Assembly (NCBI GenBank): GCA_019232625.1
Contig: JAFANP010000047.1
Location: 1 to 64,000, forward strand
DNA from: Alphaproteobacteria bacterium
GTDB lineage: Bacteria; Pseudomonadota; Alphaproteobacteria; Sphingomonadales; Sphingomonadaceae
Direction: 5' to 3'
Length of the DNA stretch: 64,000 bases
The stretch's first letter is position 1, and the number at the start of each line of letters is the position of its first letter. The notes under the pieces are model-generated. The model ran no database searches and was not told where the DNA came from. It worked only from the letters and a program-made list of their open reading frames with translations. Below, in pieces: positions 53,540 through 60,935 of the stretch. The translations under genes were made by a program, and so were the position numbers.

Positions 53540-54277
53540 ATGAAAGCAGCCTTGATCCTGGCTTCCGCAGCGCTTCTCGGCGGGTGCAACATGGCCGGCG
53601 GCCACGACCGCGCGGACAGCGGCAACCATCGTTTCGAGAAGCGAGACGTCCAGGTGGGGGGCGGCTTCGACCGCATTTCCCTCGGCGGGTCCCAGAACGT
53701 CGTCGTCGCGGTGGGCGGCGCGCCCTCGGTGCGCGTCGAGGGGGATTCCGACCTCCTCGACCGGCTGGACATCGCCGTCCGCGGCAACGAGCTTCACATC
53801 GGCTACAAGAGGGATCGCAGCTGGTCGTTCGGATTCAGCCACGACCGCAAGCCGGTCACCGTCTACGTCACCGCGCCGTCGCTCGCCGGCGCCTCGATCG
53901 GCGGATCGGGCGACATGAAGATCGACAAGGTCGAGGGCGGCGCGTTCAACGGCTCCATCGGCGGATCGGGCGACATGGAGATCGGCACGATGAAGGTCGG
54001 CGCGGCCGACTTCTCGATCGCCGGGTCGGGCGGGATCCGCGCCGCAGGCACGGCCGAGCGGACCAGCCTCGCCGTGGCGGGCTCCGGCGACATCGACGTC
54101 AGCGGACTCCAGAGCCGCAGCGCCAAGGTCTCGGTCGTCGGCTCCGGCGACGTGCGGGCTCGAGCGTCGGAGTCGGCCGACGTGTCGGTGATGGGCTCGG
54201 GCGACGTGGAGCTTGGCGGCGGCGCCAAGTGCAGCGTCCACAAGATGGGCTCGGGCGACGTGCGCTGCGGCGCCTGA
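53540..54277 (+). CDS. GIN-domain (DUF2807) lipoprotein
   Basis: 245 residues. Lipoprotein signal with lipobox LLGGC (Cys16). The mature part (about 30-245) is a beta-helical GIN domain with a repeating GSGD motif: GGSGDMKIDKV, GGSGDMEIGTM, AGSGGIRAAG, AGSGDIDVSGL, VGSGDVRARA, MGSGDVELGG and MGSGDVRCGA. GIN/auto-transporter-adhesin-like domains are common in Bacteroidetes and sphingomonads; their function is unknown. Forms a tandem pair with the next gene. An RBS (GGGAGGGTGAG) precedes the ATG. Confidence 0.88.
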   Translation: MKAALILASAALLGGCNMAGGHDRADSGNHRFEKRDVQVGGGFDRISLGGSQNVVVAVGGAPSVRVEGDSDLLDRLDIAVRGNELHIGYKRDRSWSFGFSHDRKPVTVYVTAPSLAGASIGGSGDMKIDKVEGGAFNGSIGGSGDMEIGTMKVGAADFSIAGSGGIRAAGTAERTSLAVAGSGDIDVSGLQSRSAKVSVVGSGDVRARASESADVSVMGSGDVELGGGAKCSVHKMGSGDVRCGA

Positions 54278-54312
54278 CGGCCGCTTAGCGCGGCGTTAAC
54301 GATCGGCCGGGC

Positions 54313-55020
54313 ATGGTCCGATCCATGATCCGGACATGGCTCGCTCCGTCCTGCCTGCTGCTTCTCGCCGTCCCCGCGGAGGCGGCGGAGCGGAGCTATT
54401 CGGTGACCGACTTCGACCGGGTGCAGGTCGACGGGCCGTTCCAGGTGACCCTCGTCACCGGGCGCGCCTCGGGCGCCCGGGCTTCGGGGAGCGCTGCCGC
54501 GATCGACCGGCTCAGCCTCGAGGTGCAGGGCCGCACCCTGCACGTCCGCGTGAACCGCTCGGCCTGGGGCGGCTATCCGGGCGACGATCCCGGGCCCGTC
54601 CGCATCGAAGCGACGACCCAGGACCTCCGCGCCGGAACGGTGATCGGATCCGGCAGCCTTGCCGTGGACCGGGCGCGCGGCCTGCGGATCGATCTCTCCG
54701 TGTCCGGCAGCGGCCGGGTCAGCGTGGGCAAGGTCGAGGCGGACAATCTCAGCCTCGCTCTGGCCGGCTCGGGCCGCCTCTCCATCGCCGGCAGCGCACG
54801 CCAGCTCAAGGCGAACATCGCCGGAAGCGGCGACCTCGACGCGCCCGGTCTCAAGGCGGACGACGCCATCGTCGTCGCCGACACCGCCGGCACCGTCTCT
54901 TTCGCGGCGGCGCGCTCCGCCGACGTCCGGGCGACGGGCTCCGGCGACGTGATCGTCGGGGGCGCGCCGGCGTGCAAGGTGCAGGCGCTCGGCTCGGGCC
55001 GCGTCCGCTGCGGCGGCTAG
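54313..55020 (+). CDS. GIN-domain (DUF2807) secreted protein
   Basis: 235 residues from ATG 54313; an internal ATG at 54325 gives a signal peptide of more usual length (cleavage near AEAAE). The mature protein has the same GIN architecture as its upstream paralogue: starts YSVTDFDRVQVDGPFQVTL and carries GSGSLAVDRARG, SGSGRVSVGKV, AGSGRLSIAG, AGSGDLDAPG, TGSGDVIVGG and LGSGRVRCGG. Unlike the paralogue it has no lipobox Cys, so it is likely periplasmic or released. The two genes are 35 bp apart and probably arose by duplication. Confidence 0.87.
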   Translation: MVRSMIRTWLAPSCLLLLAVPAEAAERSYSVTDFDRVQVDGPFQVTLVTGRASGARASGSAAAIDRLSLEVQGRTLHVRVNRSAWGGYPGDDPGPVRIEATTQDLRAGTVIGSGSLAVDRARGLRIDLSVSGSGRVSVGKVEADNLSLALAGSGRLSIAGSARQLKANIAGSGDLDAPGLKADDAIVVADTAGTVSFAAARSADVRATGSGDVIVGGAPACKVQALGSGRVRCGG

Positions 55021-55026
55021 GAGCCG

Positions 55027-55452
55027 CTAGATCAGCAGAAGCGCGGCGAGCTTCGCCGTCAGGCGGGCGGGAAGCTCCGCCAGGCCGCTGTCGTCGCCGT
55101 CGAGATCGGCCGGCGCCTCCGACGCCGGGAGGTAGCGCCAGCCCTGGTGCGCCCGCCGCGCCAGGGTTTTGACCGGCACCAGCTCGGGCGACAGCCGAAT
55201 CACCGTCTTGCGGTCCTCCTCGCGCTGGGCGAAGCCGAGGATCGTCTGGCGCGCGGTGATCCGGTGCTTCACGATCCAGAAGACGGAGCCGCCGACCAGC
55301 TCGTCGGCCCTTTTGGGACGAAAGCGGGTGACGAGCGGCACCTCGCCGTCGGCGACGCGCAGCGCCTGGCGGCGCCGGAGCGCCTCCACGCTTGCGCAGC
55401 CGACCGCGACCTTGGAGATGTGGAGCGGCTGTGACTCGTCCTTTTCACGCAT
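55027..55452 (-). CDS. DUF1489-family protein
   Basis: 141 residues. It matches the alphaproteobacterial DUF1489 family: LHISKVAVGCASVEALRRRQ at the N-terminus, TRFRPKRADELVGGSVFWIVKHRITARQTILGF (about 42-74) and PELVPVKTLARRAHQGWRYL (about 88-107). Soluble, basic, with no known activity; conserved widely enough in the class to suggest a core role. Same strand as mgtE upstream, 48 bp away. Confidence 0.88.
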   Translation of the reverse strand: MREKDESQPLHISKVAVGCASVEALRRRQALRVADGEVPLVTRFRPKRADELVGGSVFWIVKHRITARQTILGFAQREEDRKTVIRLSPELVPVKTLARRAHQGWRYLPASEAPADLDGDDSGLAELPARLTAKLAALLLI

Positions 55453-55500
55453 GATCGCGGACGCTTAGCGGCGCCGGGCGAAAAAGGTAACCGGCTCTTC

Positions 55501-56919
55501 CTAGCCGACCACGCCGACGGCGACGGCAATGCCGAGGAAGAGCAGGAACCCCATCGAATCGGTCGTCATCGTGACGAAGATGGACGAGGCGACGGCGGGG
55601 TCGGCGCCCCAGCGCTCGAGCGTCAGCGGGACGAGCGCGCCGGCGAGCCCGGCGACGACGATGTTGGTCAGCATCGCCGCGGCGATCACGCCGCCGAGCA
55701 GCGGGTTGAGGAACCACAAGCCGACGGCGAGGCCGATGACTGAGGCGACGCTGAGGCCGTTGAGCAGCGCCACCCTGATCTCGCGCCCGACCGCGCGCCA
55801 GCGGTTCGAAAGGGTGAGCTGGTTGGTGGCGAGGGCGCGGACGGTGACGGCGAGGGTCTGCGTCCCGGCGTTGCCGCCGACGCCGGCGACGATCGGCATC
55901 AGGGCGGCGAGCACCACCATCTTCTCGATCGCGCCGCCGAACAGGCTGATCACCGTCGCCGGGACGAGAGCGGTCGCCAGGTTGACGACCAGCCACCGCA
56001 CCCTCGCCTTGTAGCTGTCGAGGATCGGCTGGTTGATGTCGCCCTCGTCGCCCGCGCCGGACATGAGGAGGACGTCCTCGCTCGCTTCCTCCTGGATGAT
56101 GTGGACGATGTCGTCGACGGTGATCATTCCGACCAGGCGGCCGGACTGGTCGACGACGGCGGCAGAGATGAGCGCGTATTTCTGGAAGCGCAGCGCCACT
56201 TCCTCCTGGTCCATCTCGACCGGGATCAAGGTCTGCTCGCGCTTCATGAGATCGGCCATCGCCACCTCGCGCTTGGCGCGCAGCACCCAGGAGAGCAGGC
56301 AGGTGCCGATCGGGTGGTGCTGGGGATCGACGACGAAGATTTCCCAGAAGTCGGTGGTGAGGCCGTCGCCGGCGCGCAGATAGTCGATCACCTGGCCCAC
56401 CGTCCAATGCTCCGGCACCGCGATCAGGTCGCGCTGCATCAGCCGGCCGGCGGATTCCTCGGGATAGGTGAGCGCCTCCTCGATCGCCGCGCGGTCGTCC
56501 GGATCGAGCTCGCGCAGGATCGCGCGCTGCTCGTCCTCCTCGAGGTCCTCGATCATGGCGACGGCGTCGTCCGTCTCCATCTCGCCGGCGATGTCGGCCA
56601 CCTGCCGCGGGTCGAGCGCGTCGATCAGCGCTTCGCGGACATGCTCGTTCATCTCCGCGATGACGTCGGCATCGAGCACGTCGGCCAGCGCCACGGCGAG
56701 CTTGCCGCGGTCGTCGGGATCGACCAGCTCGAACAGGTCGGCGATATCGGCGGGGTGGAGCGGCTCGACCAGGGCCCGCGCCGTCTCCGTTTCTCCCGCC
56801 TCCACATGGTCGATCACTTCGCGGACGAATTCCGGCTTCAGCCGGTCGTCCTTGTCGAGCCGCGTGTCGGGAACGCCGGGCGCGGCGAGGGGAGGCGCTT
56901 CGGGATCGCTCTCGCTCAT
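55501..56919 (-). CDS. mgtE: magnesium transporter MgtE
   Basis: 472 residues, the full MgtE layout: N-terminal helical superhelix (about 20-150, HPADIADLFELVDPDDRGKLAV), two CBS domains (about 155-275, LIAVPEHWTVGQVIDYLRAGD; LVGMITVDDIVHIIQEEASED) and five TM helices (about 300-472) with VVLAALMPIVAGVGGNAGTQTLAV (about 333), the ion-path GGNAGTQ. The N and CBS domains sense cytosolic Mg2+ and close the channel when Mg2+ is plentiful. Confidence 0.96.
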   Translation of the reverse strand: MSESDPEAPPLAAPGVPDTRLDKDDRLKPEFVREVIDHVEAGETETARALVEPLHPADIADLFELVDPDDRGKLAVALADVLDADVIAEMNEHVREALIDALDPRQVADIAGEMETDDAVAMIEDLEEDEQRAILRELDPDDRAAIEEALTYPEESAGRLMQRDLIAVPEHWTVGQVIDYLRAGDGLTTDFWEIFVVDPQHHPIGTCLLSWVLRAKREVAMADLMKREQTLIPVEMDQEEVALRFQKYALISAAVVDQSGRLVGMITVDDIVHIIQEEASEDVLLMSGAGDEGDINQPILDSYKARVRWLVVNLATALVPATVISLFGGAIEKMVVLAALMPIVAGVGGNAGTQTLAVTVRALATNQLTLSNRWRAVGREIRVALLNGLSVASVIGLAVGLWFLNPLLGGVIAAAMLTNIVVAGLAGALVPLTLERWGADPAVASSIFVTMTTDSMGFLLFLGIAVAVGVVG

Positions 56920-57053
56920 CGCCCTCTCCTGCCGGTGCCCTGGGTGGTTCGACCGCTTCCTAGGCCGGGCGGGGCCTCCGTGTCGAGGGCACGAAGGTGC
57001 TGGCGCAGTCCCGCTCGCGAGGTCTAAAGCCCGCCCATATCAGGAGATCGCCC

Positions 57054-57515
57054 ATGGCCAACGAACTCAATACCCTCGTCCTCAACCTCGACACCGGCGG
57101 CGACGTCGTCATCCGCCTCCGGCCCGATCTGGCCCCGGGCCACGTGGCGCGGATCCGGGAGCTGGTGAACGAGGGCTTCTACGACGGGATCGTCTTCCAT
57201 CGCGTCATCCCGGGCTTCATGGCCCAGGGCGGCGACCCGACCGGCACCGGCCGCGGCGGCTCGGACAAGTCCAACCTCAAAGCGGAATTCTCCAGTGCGC
57301 CCCACGGCCGCGGCGCGGTCTCCATGGCGCGCACCCCGGATCCCGACAGCGCGAACAGCCAGTTCTTCATCTGCACCGACGATGCCCGCTTCCTCGACGG
57401 CCAATACACGGTCTGGGGCGAGGTGACCGAGGGGATGGAGCATGTCGACGCCCTCCCCCAGGGCGAGCCGCCGCGCAATCCCGGCAAGATCGTCAAGGCC
57501 AGCCTCCGGCCATGA
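57054..57515 (+). CDS. cyclophilin-type peptidyl-prolyl isomerase
   Basis: 153 residues from ATG 57054 (RBS CAGGAGA). Cyclophilin motifs: FHRVIPGFMAQGGDPTGTGRGG (about 47-68, with the catalytic Arg), SMARTPDPDSANSQFFIC (about 90-107) and LDGQYTVWGEVTEGMEHVD. No signal peptide, so it is a cytosolic PpiB-like folding helper. The following SDR gene starts 5 bp after the stop. Confidence 0.94.
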   Translation: MANELNTLVLNLDTGGDVVIRLRPDLAPGHVARIRELVNEGFYDGIVFHRVIPGFMAQGGDPTGTGRGGSDKSNLKAEFSSAPHGRGAVSMARTPDPDSANSQFFICTDDARFLDGQYTVWGEVTEGMEHVDALPQGEPPRNPGKIVKASLRP

Positions 57516-57519
57516 CGCG

Positions 57520-58275
57520 GTGACCCGCCCCGCGACGCTCGTCACCGGCGCCTCGGCCGGCCTCGGCGCCGAGTTCGCGCGCCAGTGCCGGGCGCGGGGC
57601 GGCGAGCTCGTGCTCGTCGCGCGGCGGCGCGAACGCCTCGAGGCGCTCGCCGCCGAGCTCGGCGGCGCCCATGCCGTCGCCGCCGACCTTGCGGCGCCCG
57701 GGGCTGCGGCGCGGCTGCTCGATCAGGTGGCCGGGCTCGGCCTCCACGTCGAGACCCTCGTCAACAATGCCGGCTTCGGCGCCTCGGGCCGCTTCTCCGC
57801 GGCGCCGGCCCAGCGCCTGCTGGAGATGATAGACCTCAACGTCCGGGCGCTGACCGAGCTCTGCCGCCTCGCCTTGCCGGCGATGCTGGAGCGCCGGCGC
57901 GGGTTCATCCTCAACGTGGCCTCGACCGCGGCCTTCCAGGCGGGGCCGAACAGCGCCGTCTATTATGCCGGCAAGGCCTATGTCCTGTCGCTGACGGAGG
58001 CGCTGCACCAGGAGGTGAAGGGCGAGGGCGTCCACGTCACCGCCCTGTGTCCCGGGCCGACGGCCACCGAGTTCTTCGAGGTCGCGGGCAATGCCGGCAG
58101 CCGACTCGCGAAAGCCGCCACCGATCCCCGGGCGGTGGTTCGCGCCGGGCTGGAGGGGCTGGCCCGGAACCGCGCCATCGTCGTCCCCGGGCTCATGAAC
58201 AAGGTCACCGCCCAGTCGAACCGGCTGCTGCCGCGGGCGGCGATGCGGCGCATCGTCGCGGCGATGAAGGCGTGA
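57520..58275 (+). CDS. short-chain dehydrogenase/reductase
   Basis: 251 residues from GTG 57520, the only start close before the Rossmann motif LVTGASAGLGAEFARQC (residues 7-22). Complete SDR: NNAGFG (about 86), the catalytic Ser in LNVASTAAF (about 138) and Tyr-x-x-x-Lys in YYAGKAY (about 152). The C-terminal region has CPGPTATEF (about 182) and MRRIVAAMKA. NADP preference is suggested by basic residues after beta-2 (ARRRERLEAL). Substrate unknown; it resembles the DltE/YqjQ group. Confidence 0.92.
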   Translation: MTRPATLVTGASAGLGAEFARQCRARGGELVLVARRRERLEALAAELGGAHAVAADLAAPGAAARLLDQVAGLGLHVETLVNNAGFGASGRFSAAPAQRLLEMIDLNVRALTELCRLALPAMLERRRGFILNVASTAAFQAGPNSAVYYAGKAYVLSLTEALHQEVKGEGVHVTALCPGPTATEFFEVAGNAGSRLAKAATDPRAVVRAGLEGLARNRAIVVPGLMNKVTAQSNRLLPRAAMRRIVAAMKA

Positions 58276-58319
58276 GCGGTTCAGCTTCCAGCCATGCCGG
58301 CGGCGGCAGCGGCGCACCC

Positions 58320-59765
58320 ATGGACACGCAGCGCAGATCCCTCCTCGCCGGCGCCGCGGCGGCGGCCGGCGCGGTCCTTGCCGGACCCGGCGGCCGCGCC
58401 GTCGCCCAGACGGCCTCCTTCACACCGGAACGCTTCGGCGCCAAGGGGGACGGCGTCACCAACGACAGCCGCGCCTTCAATCTCCTCGCCAAGGCGGTGA
58501 ACGCGGCCGGCGGCGGAACGATCGACCTGCGCAAGACGACCTATGTGGTCGGCGCTCAGGTGCCGACGATAAGGCCGGACAGCCTCTATTATTTCTCGCC
58601 CGCCGACCTGCTGGTCCTCACGGGCTGCACGAAGCCGGTCGTGATCCGCGGCAACGGCGCCCGCCTCAAGTGCCAGGACGGGCTGCGTTACGGCATCTTC
58701 GACACGCAGGGGCGCCCCGCGCGGCATCCGATGCCCTATCTCGGCCCCGGCGTCGCCACGCCCTACAATTCGATGGTGCGGGCGGAGAATTGCTCGGGCG
58801 GCGTCGAGATCGCCGACCTGGAGCTCGACGGCAACATCGCCCGGCTGTCGATCGGCGGGGAATATGGCGACCATGGCCGGCAGATCCCGTTCAACGGCAT
58901 CTCCCTGGTCAACAACAGCGGCCCGGAGGTGATCCGCAACGTCTACACCCACCATCACGGCCTCGACGGCCTGATCGTCGACGGAATCGACAAGGCCGCG
59001 CCCACCCTCCCCAAGCGGCTGATCAGCGGCCTTCGCTCCGAATTTAACGGCCGCCAGGGGGCCAGCCTCATCGGCGGCCGCGGCTATGCGTTCGAGCGGT
59101 GCAAGTTCAACCATACCGGCCGCGGCCCGGTGATGAGCGCGCCCGGCGCCGGAGTGGACATCGAGGCCGAGGACGGCAAGCTCAACCGCGACTACAGCTT
59201 CACCGACTGCGAGTTCGTCGACAATGCGGGGTGCGGCATGGTCGCGGACAGCGGGCCGAGCGAGGGCGCGGTCTTCACCCGCTGCACCTTCGTCGGCACC
59301 ACCGCCTGGTCGGCCTGGCCGTTCAAGCCGCGCTTCCGCTTCAACGATTGCCGCTTCGTCGGCGCCGTGGTGCGCACCAAGGGGGACGACGACCGGTCCC
59401 GCGCCTGCCAGTTCACCGACTGCACGTTCCTCGACGATCCCAAGCTGTCGCCCACGGGCAAGGTGTTCGTCGGCGATCGCGGCTGGGGCCCGATCTGCGA
59501 CGTCTCCAACGAACGCAACGTCACCTTCCGCCGCTGCACCTTCCGCCTCACGGCGAAGGGCATGCTGCCGTGGAGCTGGTACGCCTTCTACGAGGATTGC
59601 CGGATGGACCAGGCGTTCAAGGAAAAGGCGTTCCCGAAGGGGAAATATTACGGCCACAACGTTCTGAACGGCGCCGTCGACCTCTACGGCACCCGAATCG
59701 CCGGCGTGCTCGTCGCCAATGGCGAGCGGCTGGAGAACCGGGTGATCGGCGACATCACCTGGTGA
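58320..59765 (+). CDS. Tat-exported right-handed beta-helix protein (pectate-lyase superfamily)
   Basis: 481 residues from ATG 58320. A twin-arginine signal (RRSLLAGAAAAAGAVLAG, about residues 5-22) precedes the Pectate_lyase_3 start motif FTPERFGAKGDGVTNDSRAFNLLAKAVNAAGGGTIDL (about 34-70), and then parallel beta-helix coils to the end. Phage tail-spike and polysaccharide lyase/epimerase families share this fold. Asp, Glu and Arg residues line the coils but no catalytic set can be assigned. It may act on the cell's own or a foreign polysaccharide. The end overlaps the convergent LysR gene by 11 nt. Confidence 0.85.
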   Translation: MDTQRRSLLAGAAAAAGAVLAGPGGRAVAQTASFTPERFGAKGDGVTNDSRAFNLLAKAVNAAGGGTIDLRKTTYVVGAQVPTIRPDSLYYFSPADLLVLTGCTKPVVIRGNGARLKCQDGLRYGIFDTQGRPARHPMPYLGPGVATPYNSMVRAENCSGGVEIADLELDGNIARLSIGGEYGDHGRQIPFNGISLVNNSGPEVIRNVYTHHHGLDGLIVDGIDKAAPTLPKRLISGLRSEFNGRQGASLIGGRGYAFERCKFNHTGRGPVMSAPGAGVDIEAEDGKLNRDYSFTDCEFVDNAGCGMVADSGPSEGAVFTRCTFVGTTAWSAWPFKPRFRFNDCRFVGAVVRTKGDDDRSRACQFTDCTFLDDPKLSPTGKVFVGDRGWGPICDVSNERNVTFRRCTFRLTAKGMLPWSWYAFYEDCRMDQAFKEKAFPKGKYYGHNVLNGAVDLYGTRIAGVLVANGERLENRVIGDITW

Positions 59766-60657
59766 CGGCGCCGGCGTAGCCTGCTCCGCCGGCGAACAGC
59801 CAGTCGTGGAAGATCCTGACCGGCCGGCGCTTCAGCGCCGAGCGGCGGCAGGCGAACCAATAGCTGTACGGGCTCTCCACCTTGATGTCGAAGAGCTGGA
59901 CCAGCCGCTCGTCGTGCGAGGCGCGCAGGTGGCTCTCAAGCATGAAGGCGACGCCGAGGCCCTGGGCGGCGGCGTCGAGGATGAGCTGGCCCGAATCGAA
60001 CTGGTCGATCGCCGCCGGCTGAAGCTCGGGGAGCCCCGCCGCATCGCGCCAATAGTCGAAGGTCGCGGGCATGTCGCGGTGCAGGAAGATGGTGGTGCGG
60101 GCGAGGTCGGCGGGCGTCCGGATGGCCTCCGGGCCGTCGCGCAGCTGCCGCGAGGCGATGGCGATGGCGCAATTGCTGTCGATCCGCCGCGCATAGAGCG
60201 CCGGATCGACCTCCGTGGTGATGGCGATGGCGGCGTCGAGACCCTCGTCCAACCGGGCGAGGCGGTTCGCGCCCGTGTCGATATCGATGTGCAGGTCCGG
60301 ATATTGGGCGCGCAGGGTCGGCAGGTTGGGCATCAGCCTCTGCGAGGCGAAGAGCGAGGGGACTGCAAGGCGAAGGCGCATCATCTCGGCATTGCCGGCG
60401 GCACGCTCCATCGCCACGGCGAGCGCGTCCACGGCCGGCCCGATCTCGGCCAGCAGCCGCTCGCCGTCGGGGTTGAGGTGGACCGCCTGGTGGCGGCGCT
60501 CGAAGAGGGGATGGCCGACGAAGCGCTCGAGGGCCTGGATGCGCCGGGTCAGCGCCGGAGAGGACAGAGCGAGCGCCTCGGCGGCGGCCTTGAGGGAGCC
60601 CTGTCGAGCCACCTGGACGAAGGCCTCGATCGCGGTGAGCGGCGGCAGTCTGCGCAT
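59755..60657 (-). CDS. LysR-family transcriptional regulator
   Basis: 300 residues from ATG 60657. N-terminal winged helix (PPLTAIEAFVQVARQGSLKAAAEALALSSPALTRRIQALERFVGHPLFER, 5-54) and a C-terminal periplasmic-binding-like effector domain (about 90-290). The sequence resembles GcvA-type LysR proteins (DIDTGANRLARLDEGLDAAI; GLGVAFMLESHL). The likely targets are itself and the divergent AAA-ATPase gene or its convergent beta-helix neighbour. The 278-bp upstream spacer holds an inverted repeat and a terminator-like hairpin. Confidence 0.93.
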   Translation of the reverse strand: MRRLPPLTAIEAFVQVARQGSLKAAAEALALSSPALTRRIQALERFVGHPLFERRHQAVHLNPDGERLLAEIGPAVDALAVAMERAAGNAEMMRLRLAVPSLFASQRLMPNLPTLRAQYPDLHIDIDTGANRLARLDEGLDAAIAITTEVDPALYARRIDSNCAIAIASRQLRDGPEAIRTPADLARTTIFLHRDMPATFDYWRDAAGLPELQPAAIDQFDSGQLILDAAAQGLGVAFMLESHLRASHDERLVQLFDIKVESPYSYWFACRRSALKRRPVRIFHDWLFAGGAGYAGAVTR

Positions 60658-60727
60658 CGGGGGCGCCTCCGATTGTGCACCGCAACCCGAGCATCTGCCG
60701 CAACGAACCTGTCGAATCCGGCAAAAC

Positions 60728-60771
60728 GCAAGTGCAGTACACGCATCCGTAGCATAGTTCTTCGCACTTGC
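60728..60771. promoter_or_regulatory. inverted repeat in the LysR / AAA-ATPase divergent region
   Basis: GCAAGTGC (60728-60735) and GCACTTGC (60764-60771) are perfect inverse copies 28 bp apart, 70-115 bp upstream of the LysR start. They might be half-sites for a regulator or a long-range stem. There is no independent evidence for binding. Confidence 0.35.
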
Positions 60772-60834
60772 ACAATAAGCCGGCCGGGCAGAGAAAGACC
60801 CTGCCTTTTCAGGCATCCTCTCCTAACAAACTTC

Positions 60835-60865
60835 GGGCCGGCCCTTCGGGACCGGCCCTTTTTTT
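60835..60865 (+). terminator. intrinsic terminator-like hairpin in the AAA-ATPase leader
   Basis: GGGCCGG (60835-60841) pairs with CCGGCCC (60852-60858), with an inner CCC-TTC-GGG, followed by seven T. It points in the plus direction and stands 70 bp before the AAA-ATPase start, with no gene ending upstream on this strand. It could attenuate transcription entering the gene or end a short leader RNA. Confidence 0.75.
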
Positions 60866-60935
60866 GGACCTCCTGGGTGGCAGCTCCGTTCTCGTCTCCT
60901 ATCTGCCACCTCGGCAGCGACGGAGACAGAGCGAG

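Noticed and set aside
57442-57519. Longer SDR start at 57442
   Set aside because: The added residues are translated from within the cyclophilin gene and are not SDR-like; GTG 57520 directly precedes the Rossmann motif.
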